From Deltaproteobacteria bacterium (GTDB lineage Bacteria > Desulfobacterota > Desulfobulbia > Desulfobulbales > Desulfurivibrionaceae): 64,000 nucleotides of DNA. This document shows, piece by piece, positions 27,778-36,852 of the stretch. A program made the position numbers and the translations under genes. Location of the stretch: contig JAJZRJ010000009.1 in NCBI GenBank assembly GCA_021802775.1, positions 1 through 64,000 on the forward strand. The letters run 5' to 3'. Within the stretch, counting starts at the first letter, position 1. Each line of letters opens with the position of its first letter. Under the pieces are notes generated by a model, which was not told the DNA's origin, did not search any database, and saw nothing but the letters and a program-made list of their open reading frames with translations.

Positions 27778-28581
27778 ATGAACTGCAGGAAAGGCATTGT
27801 TGTTGTCGCGGGTCTCTTCGTGGCCCTGCTGGGGGGGATGCGTACGGCTCCGGTCCAGGCGGCTGCGGACCCCTACTATGTGGATGATATGGCCAGTGCC
27901 AACGAGGTGAACGGAGCGGCGATTGCCGATCCGCTGGAACCGGTGAACCGGTTCTTCTTCGAGTTCAATGACCGCCTCTATTTTTGGGTACTGAAGCCCG
28001 TGTCTACCGGATATTCCAATGTGGTGGCTGAAGATGTGCGGATGAGTATCCGCGACTTCTTCCACAATCTGCTCGCCCCGGTGCGCATTGTCAACAACCT
28101 CCTGCAGGGCAAGATGAAGAACACCGCCACGGAGGTGGGCCGTTTTGTCATCAACTCCACCCTCGGTGTGGCAGGATTCGGCGATCCGGCCAAGAACGAA
28201 TTCGGGCTGGAGCGCAAGGAGGAAGACCTGGGGCAGACCCTGGGGGTCTATGGGGCCGGCGAGGGATTCTATATCTGCTGGCCGCTGCTGGGGCCCTCCT
28301 CGCTGCGTGATACCGTCGGCTTGGCGGGAGATTCCTTCCTGAATCCGCTTGCCTATGTCATGGCCTCGGACTTTGGTGCCGGCGCCGGTGCGTATGGCGG
28401 CCGTGAGGTGAACAATACCTCATTGACCCTTGGTGATTATGAGGATTTCAAGGAGGCGGCCTTTGACCCCTATCTGGCGGTGCGGGACGCCTATCAGCAA
28501 TATCGGCGCAACAAGGTGATCGACGCCAGCCAGAACGGTTCCCTTTATAAGGAGCAAACGAGCGGGGAAAAGCAGCCGTAA
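27778..28581 (+). CDS. mlaA: MlaA (VacJ)-family phospholipid transport protein
   Basis: In E. coli, MlaA is an outer-membrane lipoprotein that removes misplaced phospholipids from the outer leaflet. 267 residues from the ATG at 27778 (GAGGA upstream); the open frame reaches further upstream, but no signal peptide would fit. Seen: DPLEPVNRFFFEFND, RDFFHNLLAPVRIVNNLLQG, VGRFVINSTLGVAGFGDPA, and DLGQTLGVYGAGEG ... WPLLGPSSLRDTVG, all MlaA hallmarks. The signal peptide ends ...APVQAAADPYY and has no cleavage-site cysteine, so it appears not to be a lipoprotein. Confidence 0.94.
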   Translation: MNCRKGIVVVAGLFVALLGGMRTAPVQAAADPYYVDDMASANEVNGAAIADPLEPVNRFFFEFNDRLYFWVLKPVSTGYSNVVAEDVRMSIRDFFHNLLAPVRIVNNLLQGKMKNTATEVGRFVINSTLGVAGFGDPAKNEFGLERKEEDLGQTLGVYGAGEGFYICWPLLGPSSLRDTVGLAGDSFLNPLAYVMASDFGAGAGAYGGREVNNTSLTLGDYEDFKEAAFDPYLAVRDAYQQYRRNKVIDASQNGSLYKEQTSGEKQP

Positions 28582-28590
28582 GCCGTCCCC

Positions 28591-28627
28591 CTTTTTCCCC
28601 GGAAGGCGGTTTCGACCGGGGAAAGAG
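28591..28627 (+). other. Hairpin between mlaA and mlaC
   Basis: CTTTTTCCCCGG (28591-28602) and CCGGGGAAAGAG (28616-28627) can form a 12-bp stem with one mismatch and a 13-base loop. No T run follows on the plus strand, so it may be an RNA processing or partial termination element rather than a terminator. Confidence 0.5.
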
Positions 28628-28692
28628 AGGTTGCGACGTTCGGTGTATCCCGGTATAAATTCATTCAGCGGGTCCATGTTTGAAGATGGACT

Positions 28693-28721
28693 TTGCCATC
28701 ACCAACTCACCAGCATACAAT
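28693..28721 (+). promoter_or_regulatory. Putative internal promoter of mlaC
   Basis: TTGCCA (28693-28698), a 17-base spacer and TACAAT (28716-28721), each matching five of six consensus bases. It lies about 87 bases before the mlaC ATG and after the hairpin, so mlaC and the following gene may be expressed separately from mlaEFD-mlaA. Confidence 0.6.
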
Positions 28722-28807
28722 TTGTCTATCGGTGCGTCGCGTCTTCCTGGTTGTCCTGATTCGCCGCGCATCCGGGAGACAGGGAACATAAACAGAGAGA
28801 GTACCCC

Positions 28808-29467
28808 ATGCGTTTTCCGCGGAACATTCTGGTAATCGGCTTAAGTCTTTTCTTTATGGTCACCGCGCCGGGCGGTCGGGTTGTCGCTGCGCCGGCCGAG
28901 CCACTGGCCGTGGTAAGGCAGGCAGTGGACAGCATCCTCGTCATCATGCAGGACAAGAAGCTCTCCGGCGCCGCGAAGAAGGAGGAACGCCGGAAACGGA
29001 TCAGCGTCGTGGTGGGCGGCTATTTCGACTTCGAAGAGATGTCCATGCGTACCCTTGCCCGTCATTGGAAGGACCGGACTCCCGAGGAGCGCAAACAGTT
29101 TGTCGGGCTCTTCCGGCAACTGCTGGAACGCACCTATATCGACAAGGTCGACAACTACTGCCGGGAACTCGATGCCTCCTGCACCGGCAAGGTCGTGGTC
29201 TTCAAGCGCCAGGAGCAACAGGGCAACAAGGCCGTGGTCTACACCGTTTTTGTCCGGAACAACGTCGAGACCCCGGTGGAGTACAAGCTCAAAAATGAGG
29301 CCGGCAAATGGCAGGTCTACGATGTGGTTATCGAAGGGGTGAGCCTGGTCCGCAATTACCGGACCCAGTTTGAGAGCATCATCACCAGGGAGCAGTTTTC
29401 CGGGCTCATCGTCAAGATGGAAGAGAAGATCAAGAAGGGCGAGCCGATGGAGAATGCGAGGAAATGA
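28808..29467 (+). CDS. mlaC: Periplasmic phospholipid shuttle MlaC
   Basis: Soluble periplasmic carrier that moves phospholipid between the MlaA and MlaFEDB complexes. 219 residues: signal peptide (NILVIGLSLFFMVTAPGGRVVAA region, residues 6-28), then the MlaC/Ttg2D domain with RRKRISVVVGGYFDFEEMSM, LARHWKDRTPEERKQFVGLF and VYTVFVRNN ... WQVYDVVIEGVSLVRNYR. Its stop overlaps the start of the next gene as ATGA. Separated from mlaA by 226 bases with a hairpin and promoter. Confidence 0.95.
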   Translation: MRFPRNILVIGLSLFFMVTAPGGRVVAAPAEPLAVVRQAVDSILVIMQDKKLSGAAKKEERRKRISVVVGGYFDFEEMSMRTLARHWKDRTPEERKQFVGLFRQLLERTYIDKVDNYCRELDASCTGKVVVFKRQEQQGNKAVVYTVFVRNNVETPVEYKLKNEAGKWQVYDVVIEGVSLVRNYRTQFESIITREQFSGLIVKMEEKIKKGEPMENARK

Positions 29468-29949
29468 CAGCCTCGGCCGCAACCGAGGGCGGCAATGCCA
29501 TGGTGCCGCCCTCGCATCATGAGTTGACGGCGGTGTTCCCGTTTCTTTCGGCCTCGGAGGCGGAAGAACTGCTGCCCTGCCTGACCATGCGGACGGTTGC
29601 CGCCGATGAGGTGCTCATGCGGGCCGGTGATCCGGCGGACTTCATGGCGTTTCTCTTGGCTGGCCGATTGGCGGTGAAAAAGGAGACTTCCTTTCCAGGT
29701 AAATACATCCTGGTGGCGGTGATTGAGTCAGGCGGCATGATCGGTGAATTGGCGGCGGTGGAAAAGGGGGCTCGCAGCACCACAGTGGTGGCCATGGAGG
29801 CATGCCGGCTGCTGGTTCTTTCCTCGGATGCCATGGCACGGCTGCTCGTTGAAAAAAACACCGTGGGGGTGGCGTTGCTCAAGCGGATCATCCATGTTCA
29901 AGGGCACCGGCTGCGCCGGGCCAGCGAACGGCTCTCCTGGATCCTCTAA
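29464..29949 (+). CDS. Cyclic-nucleotide-binding domain protein without DNA-binding domain
   Basis: A 161-residue protein consisting of one cNMP-binding (CRP/PKA-R type) beta-roll. Seen: FPFLSASEAEELLPCLTMRT, then VLMRAGDPADFMAFLLAGRLAV, and a phosphate-binding-cassette-like segment (GGMIGELAAVEKGARSTTVVA) with the Gly-Glu-Leu and downstream Arg expected for nucleotide binding. After the roll only a short helix remains (LLKRIIHVQGHRLRRASERL), so there is no helix-turn-helix and it is not a transcription factor of the CRP type. It overlaps mlaC by 4 bases. It might sense a cyclic nucleotide and act on the Mla system; that is inference from position. Confidence 0.85.
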   Translation: MTASAATEGGNAMVPPSHHELTAVFPFLSASEAEELLPCLTMRTVAADEVLMRAGDPADFMAFLLAGRLAVKKETSFPGKYILVAVIESGGMIGELAAVEKGARSTTVVAMEACRLLVLSSDAMARLLVEKNTVGVALLKRIIHVQGHRLRRASERLSWIL

Positions 29950-30160
29950 CCAGAACCCGTTCGGTCGTCTGGTTTCTGACGTAATTCCATTGGGTACGAT
30001 ATCGCAGTGGCATCTGGCCGCATGGCTGGGTCGCCCCCGGCCTTTGCTGATGACCGGATTCGCTTGGTCAAAAAGGCTGCGGAATTCCTCGCTCACCACC
30101 GCAAGCCGGGTGCCGGGACAGGCGGTGGCCTCTGCCTGTCGCAGCAGGCAGGGGAGGCAC

Positions 30161-30910
30161 TCAGGGGCGGTTCGCATCGCGGTCGCGGAGCGGCTTGAGC
30201 AGGTAATCGGTCCGCACCTGGCCGAGGGCGGCGAAGATGTTGGCCTTGATCCGGGGATTCTGCGCCGAGAGGGAGTCAAGCAGGCCGCGGACTGTCTCCC
30301 GTTTCGAGTCGCCGGCCAGCGGGCAGGGGTTGGCCACCGGCGCCACGCCGAAGAGCCCGCCCAGTTCCCGCACCTGTTCCTTGTCGAGATAGGCCAGCGG
30401 CCGGATCAGGGTGAGGTCGCCGCCGAAGAGCTCCTGGCCGGGCACCATGGTGCTGATATTGCCGCCGTAGAGGAGGTTCAAAAAAAGGGTCTCGATGATG
30501 TCGTCCCGGTGATGGCCCAGGGCGAGCTTGGCGCAGCCGTGCTCGCGGGCCAGGGCGAAAAGGCGGTTGCGCCGTTGTTTGGCGCAGTGGTAGCAGCCGT
30601 TTTTGCCCTCCTCCGCGGCCAGGGCCTTTGGGCCAAAGTCGGTTTGTTCGATCAGGAACGGGAGGCCGCTTGACGTGATCTGCCCGACGACCGCGGCGGT
30701 GTCGGCACCAAAGCCCATGTCGAGATGGACCGCCAGCAATTCATAGCGGATCGGCGCCTTGCGTTGCCAGAGGGCCAGCACCTGGCAAAGCACCAGGCTG
30801 TCGATGCCGCCGGAAACGGCGACCATCACCCGGTCGCCGTCGGCCAGCATCCGGTAGTCGTGCAGGGCCTTGCCGATGCGATGGTTGCTGGGCGGAGGGA
30901 GTGTCGCCAC
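30161..30910 (-). CDS. ttcA: TtcA-family tRNA 2-thiocytidine biosynthesis protein
   Basis: PP-loop ATPase expected to thiolate cytidine 32 in tRNA using a 4Fe-4S cluster. 249 residues from the GTG at 30910, placed 10 bases after the lipoprotein gene; the longer frame upstream lies within that gene. Seen: PP-loop SGGIDS (residues 33-38), GCYHC with Cys106 and Cys109, and Cys196 in NPCPL, which would be the three cluster ligands; GHHRDDIIETLFLNLLYGG is a family block. No Shine-Dalgarno is clear before the GTG. A related thiolase role on another tRNA position is possible. Confidence 0.88.
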   Translation of the reverse strand: MATLPPPSNHRIGKALHDYRMLADGDRVMVAVSGGIDSLVLCQVLALWQRKAPIRYELLAVHLDMGFGADTAAVVGQITSSGLPFLIEQTDFGPKALAAEEGKNGCYHCAKQRRNRLFALAREHGCAKLALGHHRDDIIETLFLNLLYGGNISTMVPGQELFGGDLTLIRPLAYLDKEQVRELGGLFGVAPVANPCPLAGDSKRETVRGLLDSLSAQNPRIKANIFAALGQVRTDYLLKPLRDRDANRP

Positions 30911-30920
30911 CGCGGCGGGG

Positions 30921-31556
30921 CTACTTTTTGAGATAGGGGCAGTTGGAGAGGCGGTTTTCCATGCCTTCGCGGGCCAGGGCTTCGCCGGTGATCCACTTGA
31001 ATCCGCGCTTTGAGAAGCGGGCGAAATCCAGGATATTCTCGGACAAGGACCGCTGGGTTTCGTCGAAGACGCCGGCGCAGAGGGTGCGGCCGCTTCCAGC
31101 CTCGAGGAGTTTGTAGTCGAAGGCAACCGAGGCGGGCTGGGCCACGGAGTATTCGTTGCCTTGGCGGTCGCGGTAGCGGTTGAGGGTGACGAGCAGGACG
31201 GCCTCGCCGCCCACCTGCTGGCAGATGGTTATCGCGGCGCTGGTCCGGCACCGGGCAAAGGTCTTGCTGCCCAGGGCATCGCGCTCGGCAGCGGACATGA
31301 AGCGGACGTTCTTCTTGTCGGTCAGGTAGTCGGCAAGCAGGCTGTCGAGCAGCATCCGGCCCTTGTTGAGCGCCTCCTGCTCGGCCGCCGTGCGTTTCTT
31401 ACCCTCCTCGGCCGGCACGATGTCCACCGGCAGGATCACGATGGGTTTGAGGGCCGCCCCCTCCTCCCCGGCCGCCTGTTGCGAAGGTTCGGTGCTGGCG
31501 CAGCCGGCGAAGGCCAAAGAGGCGAGGATGGCGAGGCAGTAGAACAGACGTTTCAC
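30921..31556 (-). CDS. Putative lipoprotein of unknown function
   Basis: A 211-residue predicted lipoprotein. The GTG at 31556 is chosen because AAAGGAG precedes it and it begins directly with a signal peptide and lipobox (LASLAFAGC, cysteine near residue 19). The mature part contains a VILPVDIVP strand, LLDSLLADYLTDKKNVRFMS, CQQVGGEAVLLVTLNRYRDR and SVAFDYKLLEAGSGRTLCAG; this alternation resembles the TolB-N/CsgG/LpoB type of periplasmic alpha/beta fold, but no specific family is recognised. It sits between hisB and ttcA, 10 bases before the latter. Residues after the cysteine (ASTEPS) do not carry an Asp at +2, so outer-membrane sorting is likely. Confidence 0.82.
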   Translation of the reverse strand: MKRLFYCLAILASLAFAGCASTEPSQQAAGEEGAALKPIVILPVDIVPAEEGKKRTAAEQEALNKGRMLLDSLLADYLTDKKNVRFMSAAERDALGSKTFARCRTSAAITICQQVGGEAVLLVTLNRYRDRQGNEYSVAQPASVAFDYKLLEAGSGRTLCAGVFDETQRSLSENILDFARFSKRGFKWITGEALAREGMENRLSNCPYLKK

Positions 31557-31575
31557 AGCGGACTCCTTTCCCTGC

Positions 31576-32172
31576 TTACAGGGAGCCTTTGGAGGAAAGC
31601 GGGCCGGCGGCGCGCGGATTGGTGCTGGTGGCCTGGTCGAGGGCGCGGCCCAGTGCCTTGAAGATCGCCTCCAGGATATGGTGGGTGTTCTCGCCGTGCA
31701 GCAATTCAATATGGAGGGTGATGCCGCCATGCAGGGCAAAGGCGCGGAGGAACTCCTTGGCCAGAGCGGTGTCGAACTCGCCGACCTTCTGATCCGGCAC
31801 CATGACCCCGTAGTGGAGATGGGGGCGGTTAGAGCAGTCGAGCGTCACCCGGGCCAGGGCCTCATCCATCGGGACGCTGGCACAGCCATAGCGGGTGATG
31901 CCGGCAAAATCGCCCAGTGCCTTTTTGAGGGCCTGGCCAAGGCAGATGCCGACATCCTCCACCGTGTGGTGGGCGTCGATCTCGGTATCGCCGGCGGCGG
32001 TGATGGTCAGGTTGAAATAGCCGTGCACCGCAAGCAAGGTCAGCATGTGGTCGAGAAAAGGCACACCGGTCTTGATTGATGCCTCTCCCCGCCCGTCGAG
32101 GGCTAGAGCGAGGGTAATGTCGGTTTCGCGCGTTTTGCGGTGGATGTCGCCGGTGCGTGGGGTGGATGCCAT
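31576..32172 (-). CDS. hisB: Imidazoleglycerol-phosphate dehydratase
   Basis: Dehydrates imidazole glycerol phosphate to imidazole acetol phosphate in histidine biosynthesis. 198 residues, the stand-alone dehydratase without a phosphatase domain. The ATG at 32172 is preferred: AAAGGAACG precedes it. An earlier in-frame ATG at 32196 is possible. Manganese-binding histidine motifs are present: FLDHML, DAHHTVEDVGI near residue 70 and LHGENTHHILEAIFK near the C-terminus. No other his gene is in the window, so the pathway is dispersed. Confidence 0.96.
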   Translation of the reverse strand: MASTPRTGDIHRKTRETDITLALALDGRGEASIKTGVPFLDHMLTLLAVHGYFNLTITAAGDTEIDAHHTVEDVGICLGQALKKALGDFAGITRYGCASVPMDEALARVTLDCSNRPHLHYGVMVPDQKVGEFDTALAKEFLRAFALHGGITLHIELLHGENTHHILEAIFKALGRALDQATSTNPRAAGPLSSKGSL

Positions 32173-32391
32173 GGCGTTCCTTTCGTTGGTGAGCATGATC
32201 TTTCTGCGATGGCGCAGGCCGCTGTCGTATGTCATTATCTATACCAAGGAGCAGGCGGCCGTGGCAAGGGTTGCCTCGGGAATTTTGTAAAAACAGGCCA
32301 GCATAACGGCATCGGCGGCGGTCGCCGGCGGGGTGGTCCGGTGGGACGGGGAATGCGGGGAAAAGAGCCGCCGAAAACAGAGGATTTTTTG

Positions 32392-32420
32392 TTGACATCA
32401 GGGGAACCCGCTGTTATATA
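32392..32420 (+). promoter_or_regulatory. Strong promoter of tRNA-Gly
   Basis: Consensus TTGACA (32392-32397), a 17-base spacer and TATATA (32415-32420), about 31 bases before the tRNA 5' end. This is the best -35/-10 pair in the window. Confidence 0.75.
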
Positions 32421-32451
32421 GAGTGCGTTTTTGGCACAGGCGACTGTATAA

Positions 32452-32526
<75 letters not shown>

Positions 32527-32540
32527 GCGAATTATGTTAA

Positions 32541-32567
32541 GGTTCGAACCCGGTTTCGAGCCTTTTT
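32541..32567 (+). terminator. Terminator after tRNA-Gly
   Basis: GGTTCGAA (32541-32548) pairs with TTCGAGCC (32555-32562; one G-T pair), 6-base loop, followed by five T. It lies 14 bases after the tRNA. A second, bulged hairpin (about 32582-32613) follows before rplM and may belong to the L13 mRNA leader. Confidence 0.75.
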
Positions 32568-32670
32568 CAGTTTAATCGGCACCCGGTTGCGAGGATGGCT
32601 CGCAGCAACGGGCCTTTTCGATTTTGAAGCGGGATGCCGGTAGCACGCGAACGGTTTTGAGGATGGAACG

Positions 32671-33099
32671 ATGAAGACACCAGTGACTCCCACCAAGGAG
32701 ATTGAACGCAAGTGGTATGTGGTGGACGCCGAGGATCTGATCCTGGGCCGACTCGCATCCGAGGTGGCATTCCGCCTGCGCGGCAAGCACAAGCCCAATT
32801 TCTGCACCTTTCTTGATGCCGGCGATTTCATCGTCGTCGTCAATGCCGGGAAGGTACGGCTGACCGGCCGGAAGTGGGACAATAAGATGTACTACCGGCA
32901 CACCGGCTACATGGGCGGCCTCAAGCAGCAGAGCGCCAAAGAGTTGCTGGTCAAGAAGCCGGAAGACTTGGTCTACCATGCCGTACGCGGCATGCTGCCG
33001 AAGAATCCGCTGGGCCGTAAGCAGCTCATGAAGCTCAAGGTCTATGCCGGGCCGGAACATCCCCACATGGCGCAGCAACCAGAGAAGCTTGCTCTGTAA
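32671..33099 (+). CDS. rplM: 50S ribosomal protein L13
   Basis: Large-subunit ribosomal protein L13, 142 residues, the standard length. Seen: [49 protein letters not shown], and [14 protein letters not shown]. It forms the usual L13-S9 pair with rpsI, 23 bases downstream. The 5' leader contains a GC-rich hairpin that could be an autoregulatory site, not shown. Confidence 0.98.
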   Translation: MKTPVTPTKEIERKWYVVDAEDLILGRLASEVAFRLRGKHKPNFCTFLDAGDFIVVVNAGKVRLTGRKWDNKMYYRHTGYMGGLKQQSAKELLVKKPEDLVYHAVRGMLPKNPLGRKQLMKLKVYAGPEHPHMAQQPEKLAL

Positions 33100-33122
33100 C
33101 CGTTAGAGATTTGGAGTAAGGA

Positions 33123-33518
33123 ATGGCAAAAGGCAATTTTTACGCGACCGGCAAGAGGAAGACCGCCGTGGCCCGGGTGTGGCTCACCCCCGGCAGCGGC
33201 AAGATCGTCGTGAACCAGGTGTCGGTTGACGAGTACTTCGATGGCATCGAGCAGTCCCGCTCTGCCGTGGAGAAGCCCCTTAAGGTGACCGACACCGCGG
33301 CCAAGTTCGACATCCTGGCCACCCTGCGTGGCGGCGGCAAGTCCGCCCAGGCCGAGGCCCTGCGCCACGGGATTTCCCGGGCCCTGACCGTGGCTGATCC
33401 GGAATACCGTCAGGCGCTGAAGCGCGCCGGCCTCCTGACCCGCGATCCGCGTGCCAAGGAGCGGAAGAAATACGGCCAGCGGTCCGCCCGCGCCAGATTC
33501 CAGTTCTCCAAGCGTTAA
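33123..33518 (+). CDS. rpsI: 30S ribosomal protein S9
   Basis: Small-subunit ribosomal protein S9, 131 residues. Seen: [24 protein letters not shown], and the C-terminal tail [14 protein letters not shown] ending in the conserved Lys-Arg that contacts tRNA in the P site. Co-transcribed with rplM and followed by a terminator. Confidence 0.98.
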   Translation: MAKGNFYATGKRKTAVARVWLTPGSGKIVVNQVSVDEYFDGIEQSRSAVEKPLKVTDTAAKFDILATLRGGGKSAQAEALRHGISRALTVADPEYRQALKRAGLLTRDPRAKERKKYGQRSARARFQFSKR

Positions 33519-33577
33519 CCGCCACCGTTGGGCTGGCGCTTTTTTACGGCCGCCTCAACGAGATTCAGGAATCGCAA

Positions 33578-33611
33578 GGGAAGGTGCCTCGGGGGGCTCC
33601 TTCCCTTTTTT
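33578..33611 (+). terminator. Terminator after rplM-rpsI
   Basis: GGGAAGG (33578-33584) pairs with CCTTCCC (33599-33605), 14-base loop with possible further pairs, followed by six T. It lies 60 bases after rpsI. Confidence 0.8.
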
Positions 33612-33684
33612 ATGCCGGTTGGTGTGGGGGCGGTGGCGGCCTTGGCCAGCGACACGAGACAACGAGCAGAATGAGGAGCATCCT

Positions 33685-34722
33685 ATGATTCGGGTAGGTA
33701 TTGTGGGCGCTTCCGGCTATACCGGGGCGGAACTGGTCCGGCTTCTGGTGAACCACCCGGCGGTCGAGATCACCCTGGCCACCTCCCGGCAGTATGCCGA
33801 CAAACCCTTGAGCCAGGTCTTTCCCCATCTGGCCGGCCGTTGCGGTGTGGTCTGCCAGAATCTGCCGGTGGAAGAGTATGCCGCCATGGCAGACCTCTTC
33901 TTCACTGCCGTGCCGCACCAGACCGCCATGGCCCTGGTGCCCAAGCTGCTGGCCGCCGGCAGGAAGGTGGTGGATCTCTCCGCCGACTTCCGCATCCATG
34001 ATGCCGCGGTCTATGAGGCGTGGTATCAGCCCCATACGGCAGCGGAGTTGCTGGCCACCGCGGTCTATGGTCTGCCGGAGCTGCACCGGGCCGCGATCAA
34101 GGCGGCCAAGCTGGTGGCCAACCCCGGCTGCTACCCGACCAGCGTCATTCTCGGCCTCGCCCCGCTGCTCACGGCCGGGCTCATCGATTCCGAGACCCTG
34201 GTGGTGGATTCCAAGTCCGGCACCTCCGGCGCGGGCCGTGGTGCGGCGGTGGGCACCCTCTATTGCGAAGTGACCGACGGCTTCCGGGCCTACAAGGTGG
34301 CCGAGCACCGGCACACGCCGGAGATCGAGCAGGAACTCTCCAAGCTGGCGGGCAAGCCGGTGGTCATCTCTTTCACCCCGCATCTGGTGCCGATGTCGCG
34401 CGGCATTCTGAGCACGGTCTACGCCAAGGCCACGAAGGCCGTGAGTCAGCCCGAACTGGACACGCTCTATCAGGAGTTCTACCGCAACGAATCCTTTGTC
34501 CGGGTGTTGCCGCCGGGCGCCCTGCCGGCCACCCAGTACGTGCGGGGCAGCAACTACTGCGACCTCGCCGCGCGGTTCGACCAGCGCACCGGCCGGGTGA
34601 TCGTGCTCTCTGCCATCGACAATCTGGTCAAAGGCGCGGCCGGCCAGGCAGTGCAGAACATGAACCTCATCTGCGGCCTGCCCGAGGGGCAGGGACTTGA
34701 CGTGGTGCCGTTCTTTCCGTGA
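33685..34722 (+). CDS. argC: N-acetyl-gamma-glutamyl-phosphate reductase
   Basis: NADPH-dependent reduction of N-acetylglutamyl phosphate in arginine biosynthesis. 345 residues from the ATG at 33685, preceded by GAGGAG; the open frame continues upstream only as an artefact. Seen: Rossmann motif [28 protein letters not shown], catalytic cysteine in [18 protein letters not shown] and the histidine in [11 protein letters not shown]. truA starts within its stop codon. Confidence 0.97.
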   Translation: MIRVGIVGASGYTGAELVRLLVNHPAVEITLATSRQYADKPLSQVFPHLAGRCGVVCQNLPVEEYAAMADLFFTAVPHQTAMALVPKLLAAGRKVVDLSADFRIHDAAVYEAWYQPHTAAELLATAVYGLPELHRAAIKAAKLVANPGCYPTSVILGLAPLLTAGLIDSETLVVDSKSGTSGAGRGAAVGTLYCEVTDGFRAYKVAEHRHTPEIEQELSKLAGKPVVISFTPHLVPMSRGILSTVYAKATKAVSQPELDTLYQEFYRNESFVRVLPPGALPATQYVRGSNYCDLAARFDQRTGRVIVLSAIDNLVKGAAGQAVQNMNLICGLPEGQGLDVVPFFP

Positions 34723-35513
34723 TGACCGGCCGCAACCTCAAGCTGTTGCTCGCGTATGACGGCACTGCCTATGCCGGCTGGCAGCGGCAGAAGGGAGCGC
34801 CTACGGTGCAGGGGGTGGTGGAGGAGAAGCTCGCGGCCATGACCGGCCAGCCGGTGACTCTGCAGGGCGCCGGCCGTACCGACGCCGGGGTGCATGCCCT
34901 CGGCATGGTGGCGAATTTCCATACCGGGAGCACCATTCCCACCGATGGCCTGCGCCGCGGCCTGAACAGCATGCTGGCCGACGATATCCGCGTGCTGGCC
35001 GTGGAGGAAGTGGCGCCTGATTTCCACGCCCGCTTCAGCGCCACGGGCAAGGCGTATTGCTATCGCCTCACCTTTGAGGAGATCGTGCTGCCCAGCGAGC
35101 GCCTTTATCTGGCGCGCTTTCCCGGCCCCGGCGACTTCGACCGCATGGCTGCCTGCATGCCATACCTCCTTGGCGAACATGATTTTGCGAGCTTCGAGGC
35201 CACCGGCTCGCGCGACCTGGAACAAGAGGGCGGCCGTGGCGCGGTGCGCCGCATCGATTCCGCCGCCATCCTCCGCGACCAACAAAATGGCCTGCGCGGC
35301 CAATTTATCATTGCCGGCAACGGCTTTTTGCGCCATATGGTCCGCAACATCGCCGGCACCCTGGTGGAGGTGGGGCAGGGGCGCCGGACCCCGGAGGAAT
35401 TCGGGCGGCTTCTGGCGGCCCGCGATCGCACCCAGGCCGGCCCCACCGCGCCGGCCCAGGGGCTGTTCCTGCGCGAGGTCTTCTATGAGGGCCACCCCCG
35501 AGTTTCGGGGTGA
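34722..35513 (+). CDS. truA: tRNA pseudouridine(38-40) synthase TruA
   Basis: Converts uridines 38-40 of the tRNA anticodon arm to pseudouridine. 263 residues from the ATG at 34722; a GTG three bases earlier is also possible. The start overlaps the argC stop (TGATG). Seen: LAYDGTAYAGWQRQ, catalytic aspartate in GRTDAGVHA, FHARFSATGKAYCYRL, and GNGFLRHMVRNIAGTL. The pairing with argC has no metabolic logic and probably reflects shared transcription. Confidence 0.97.
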   Translation: MTGRNLKLLLAYDGTAYAGWQRQKGAPTVQGVVEEKLAAMTGQPVTLQGAGRTDAGVHALGMVANFHTGSTIPTDGLRRGLNSMLADDIRVLAVEEVAPDFHARFSATGKAYCYRLTFEEIVLPSERLYLARFPGPGDFDRMAACMPYLLGEHDFASFEATGSRDLEQEGGRGAVRRIDSAAILRDQQNGLRGQFIIAGNGFLRHMVRNIAGTLVEVGQGRRTPEEFGRLLAARDRTQAGPTAPAQGLFLREVFYEGHPRVSG

Positions 35514-35613
35514 AAAAAATATTGGCGCCTTGGCGGCCGCACGGTATAACTCAGCACTCCCGCACGGGAGCAGTCACGCACCACCCCAAACCTGAACTTG
35601 CACAGGAATCACC

Positions 35614-36822
35614 ATGACCACTTCGACCATTCCCCTGGCGGAACGTGTACGGCAGATCAAGGCCTCTCCCACCCTGGCGGTGGATGCCAAGGCCAAGGCG
35701 CTCAAGGCCTCGGGCGCCGATGTCCTGAACTTCAGCGTCGGCGAGCCGGATTTCGACACCCCGGAACACGTGCGCGCGGCCGGCAAGAAGGCCATCGACG
35801 ACGGTTTCACCCGCTATACCCCGGTGCCCGGCATCCTCGAACTGCGGCAGGCGATCTGCCGGCGTTTTGCCGAGGACCATGGCTGGCGCTACGAGCCGGA
35901 CCAGATCGAGGTCTGCTGCGGCGGCAAGCAGGGGCTGTACAACATGGCCCAGGCCCTTTTCGGACCCGGCGACGAGGTACTGGTGCCGGCGCCCTACTGG
36001 GTTTCCTATCCGCCCATCGTGCAACTGGCCGGCGCCACCCCGGTTGAGGTGCCGCTCGACGAGGCGCGGGATTTCGATCTTGATCCGGCGGTGCTGGCGC
36101 GCTACGTGACCCCGAAAACCCGGGGCATCATTCTGAACAGCCCCTCGAACCCGACCGGTTCGGTTTTCTCCGCCGCGACCCTTGAGGCCATCGGCAAGAT
36201 GGCTCTGGAAAAGGGCTGGATCGTCATCAGTGACGACATCTACGACACCATCGTCTACGGCGGCGAGAAGCTGCCGCATATCCTCGATGTCGATCCGCGT
36301 CTTGGCGAGCAGACCCTGGTGCTGAACGGCGTGTCCAAGTCCTTTGCCATGACCGGCTGGCGCATCGGCTACGTGGCCGGCCCCAAGCACATCATCGGCG
36401 CCATGAACAAGATTCAGAGCCAGTCCACCTCGAACCCCTCATCCGTGGCGCAGAAGGCGGCCTTGGCGGCGGTAACCGGTCCGCAGGACTTTCCCCGCAC
36501 CATGCGCGACGCCTTTGTGCCGCGGCTGGAGTACATCATGCAGGAATTGGCCTCGATCCCCGGCGTCACCTGCGTGCGGCCCAAGGGCGCCTTCTATGTG
36601 TTCCCCAACTTTTCCGCCTATTACGGCAAATCGGTGGACGGCAAAACCATCGCCAATTCGGTGGACATGGCCGATTACCTGCTCGACAGGGCGCTGCTCG
36701 CCACCGTGCCGGGGGCGGCCTTTGGCGCCGACCCATTCGTGCGCTTCTCGTTTGCCACCTCGATGACCATCATCGAAAAAGGGATGCAGCGGCTCAAGGA
36801 GGCGTTGGCAAAGCTCGCATAA
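35614..36822 (+). CDS. Class I pyridoxal-phosphate aminotransferase (aspartate type)
   Basis: A 402-residue fold-type I aminotransferase close to bacterial AspC/AspB (subgroup I-gamma). Seen: FSVGEPDFDTPEHV, the substrate-region segment RYTPVPGILELR, NSPSNPTGSVFS, SDDIYDTIVYGG, PLP-lysine in LNGVSKSFAMTGWRIGY and the C-terminal arginine in FVRFSFATS. Probably interconverts aspartate and oxaloacetate; prephenate or other keto acids are possible substrates in this subgroup. Monocistronic, with a terminator 30 bases after the stop. Confidence 0.93.
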   Translation: MTTSTIPLAERVRQIKASPTLAVDAKAKALKASGADVLNFSVGEPDFDTPEHVRAAGKKAIDDGFTRYTPVPGILELRQAICRRFAEDHGWRYEPDQIEVCCGGKQGLYNMAQALFGPGDEVLVPAPYWVSYPPIVQLAGATPVEVPLDEARDFDLDPAVLARYVTPKTRGIILNSPSNPTGSVFSAATLEAIGKMALEKGWIVISDDIYDTIVYGGEKLPHILDVDPRLGEQTLVLNGVSKSFAMTGWRIGYVAGPKHIIGAMNKIQSQSTSNPSSVAQKAALAAVTGPQDFPRTMRDAFVPRLEYIMQELASIPGVTCVRPKGAFYVFPNFSAYYGKSVDGKTIANSVDMADYLLDRALLATVPGAAFGADPFVRFSFATSMTIIEKGMQRLKEALAKLA

Positions 36823-36852
36823 TTGCTTCTGGAAGGGAGTAACAGAGGCTTT

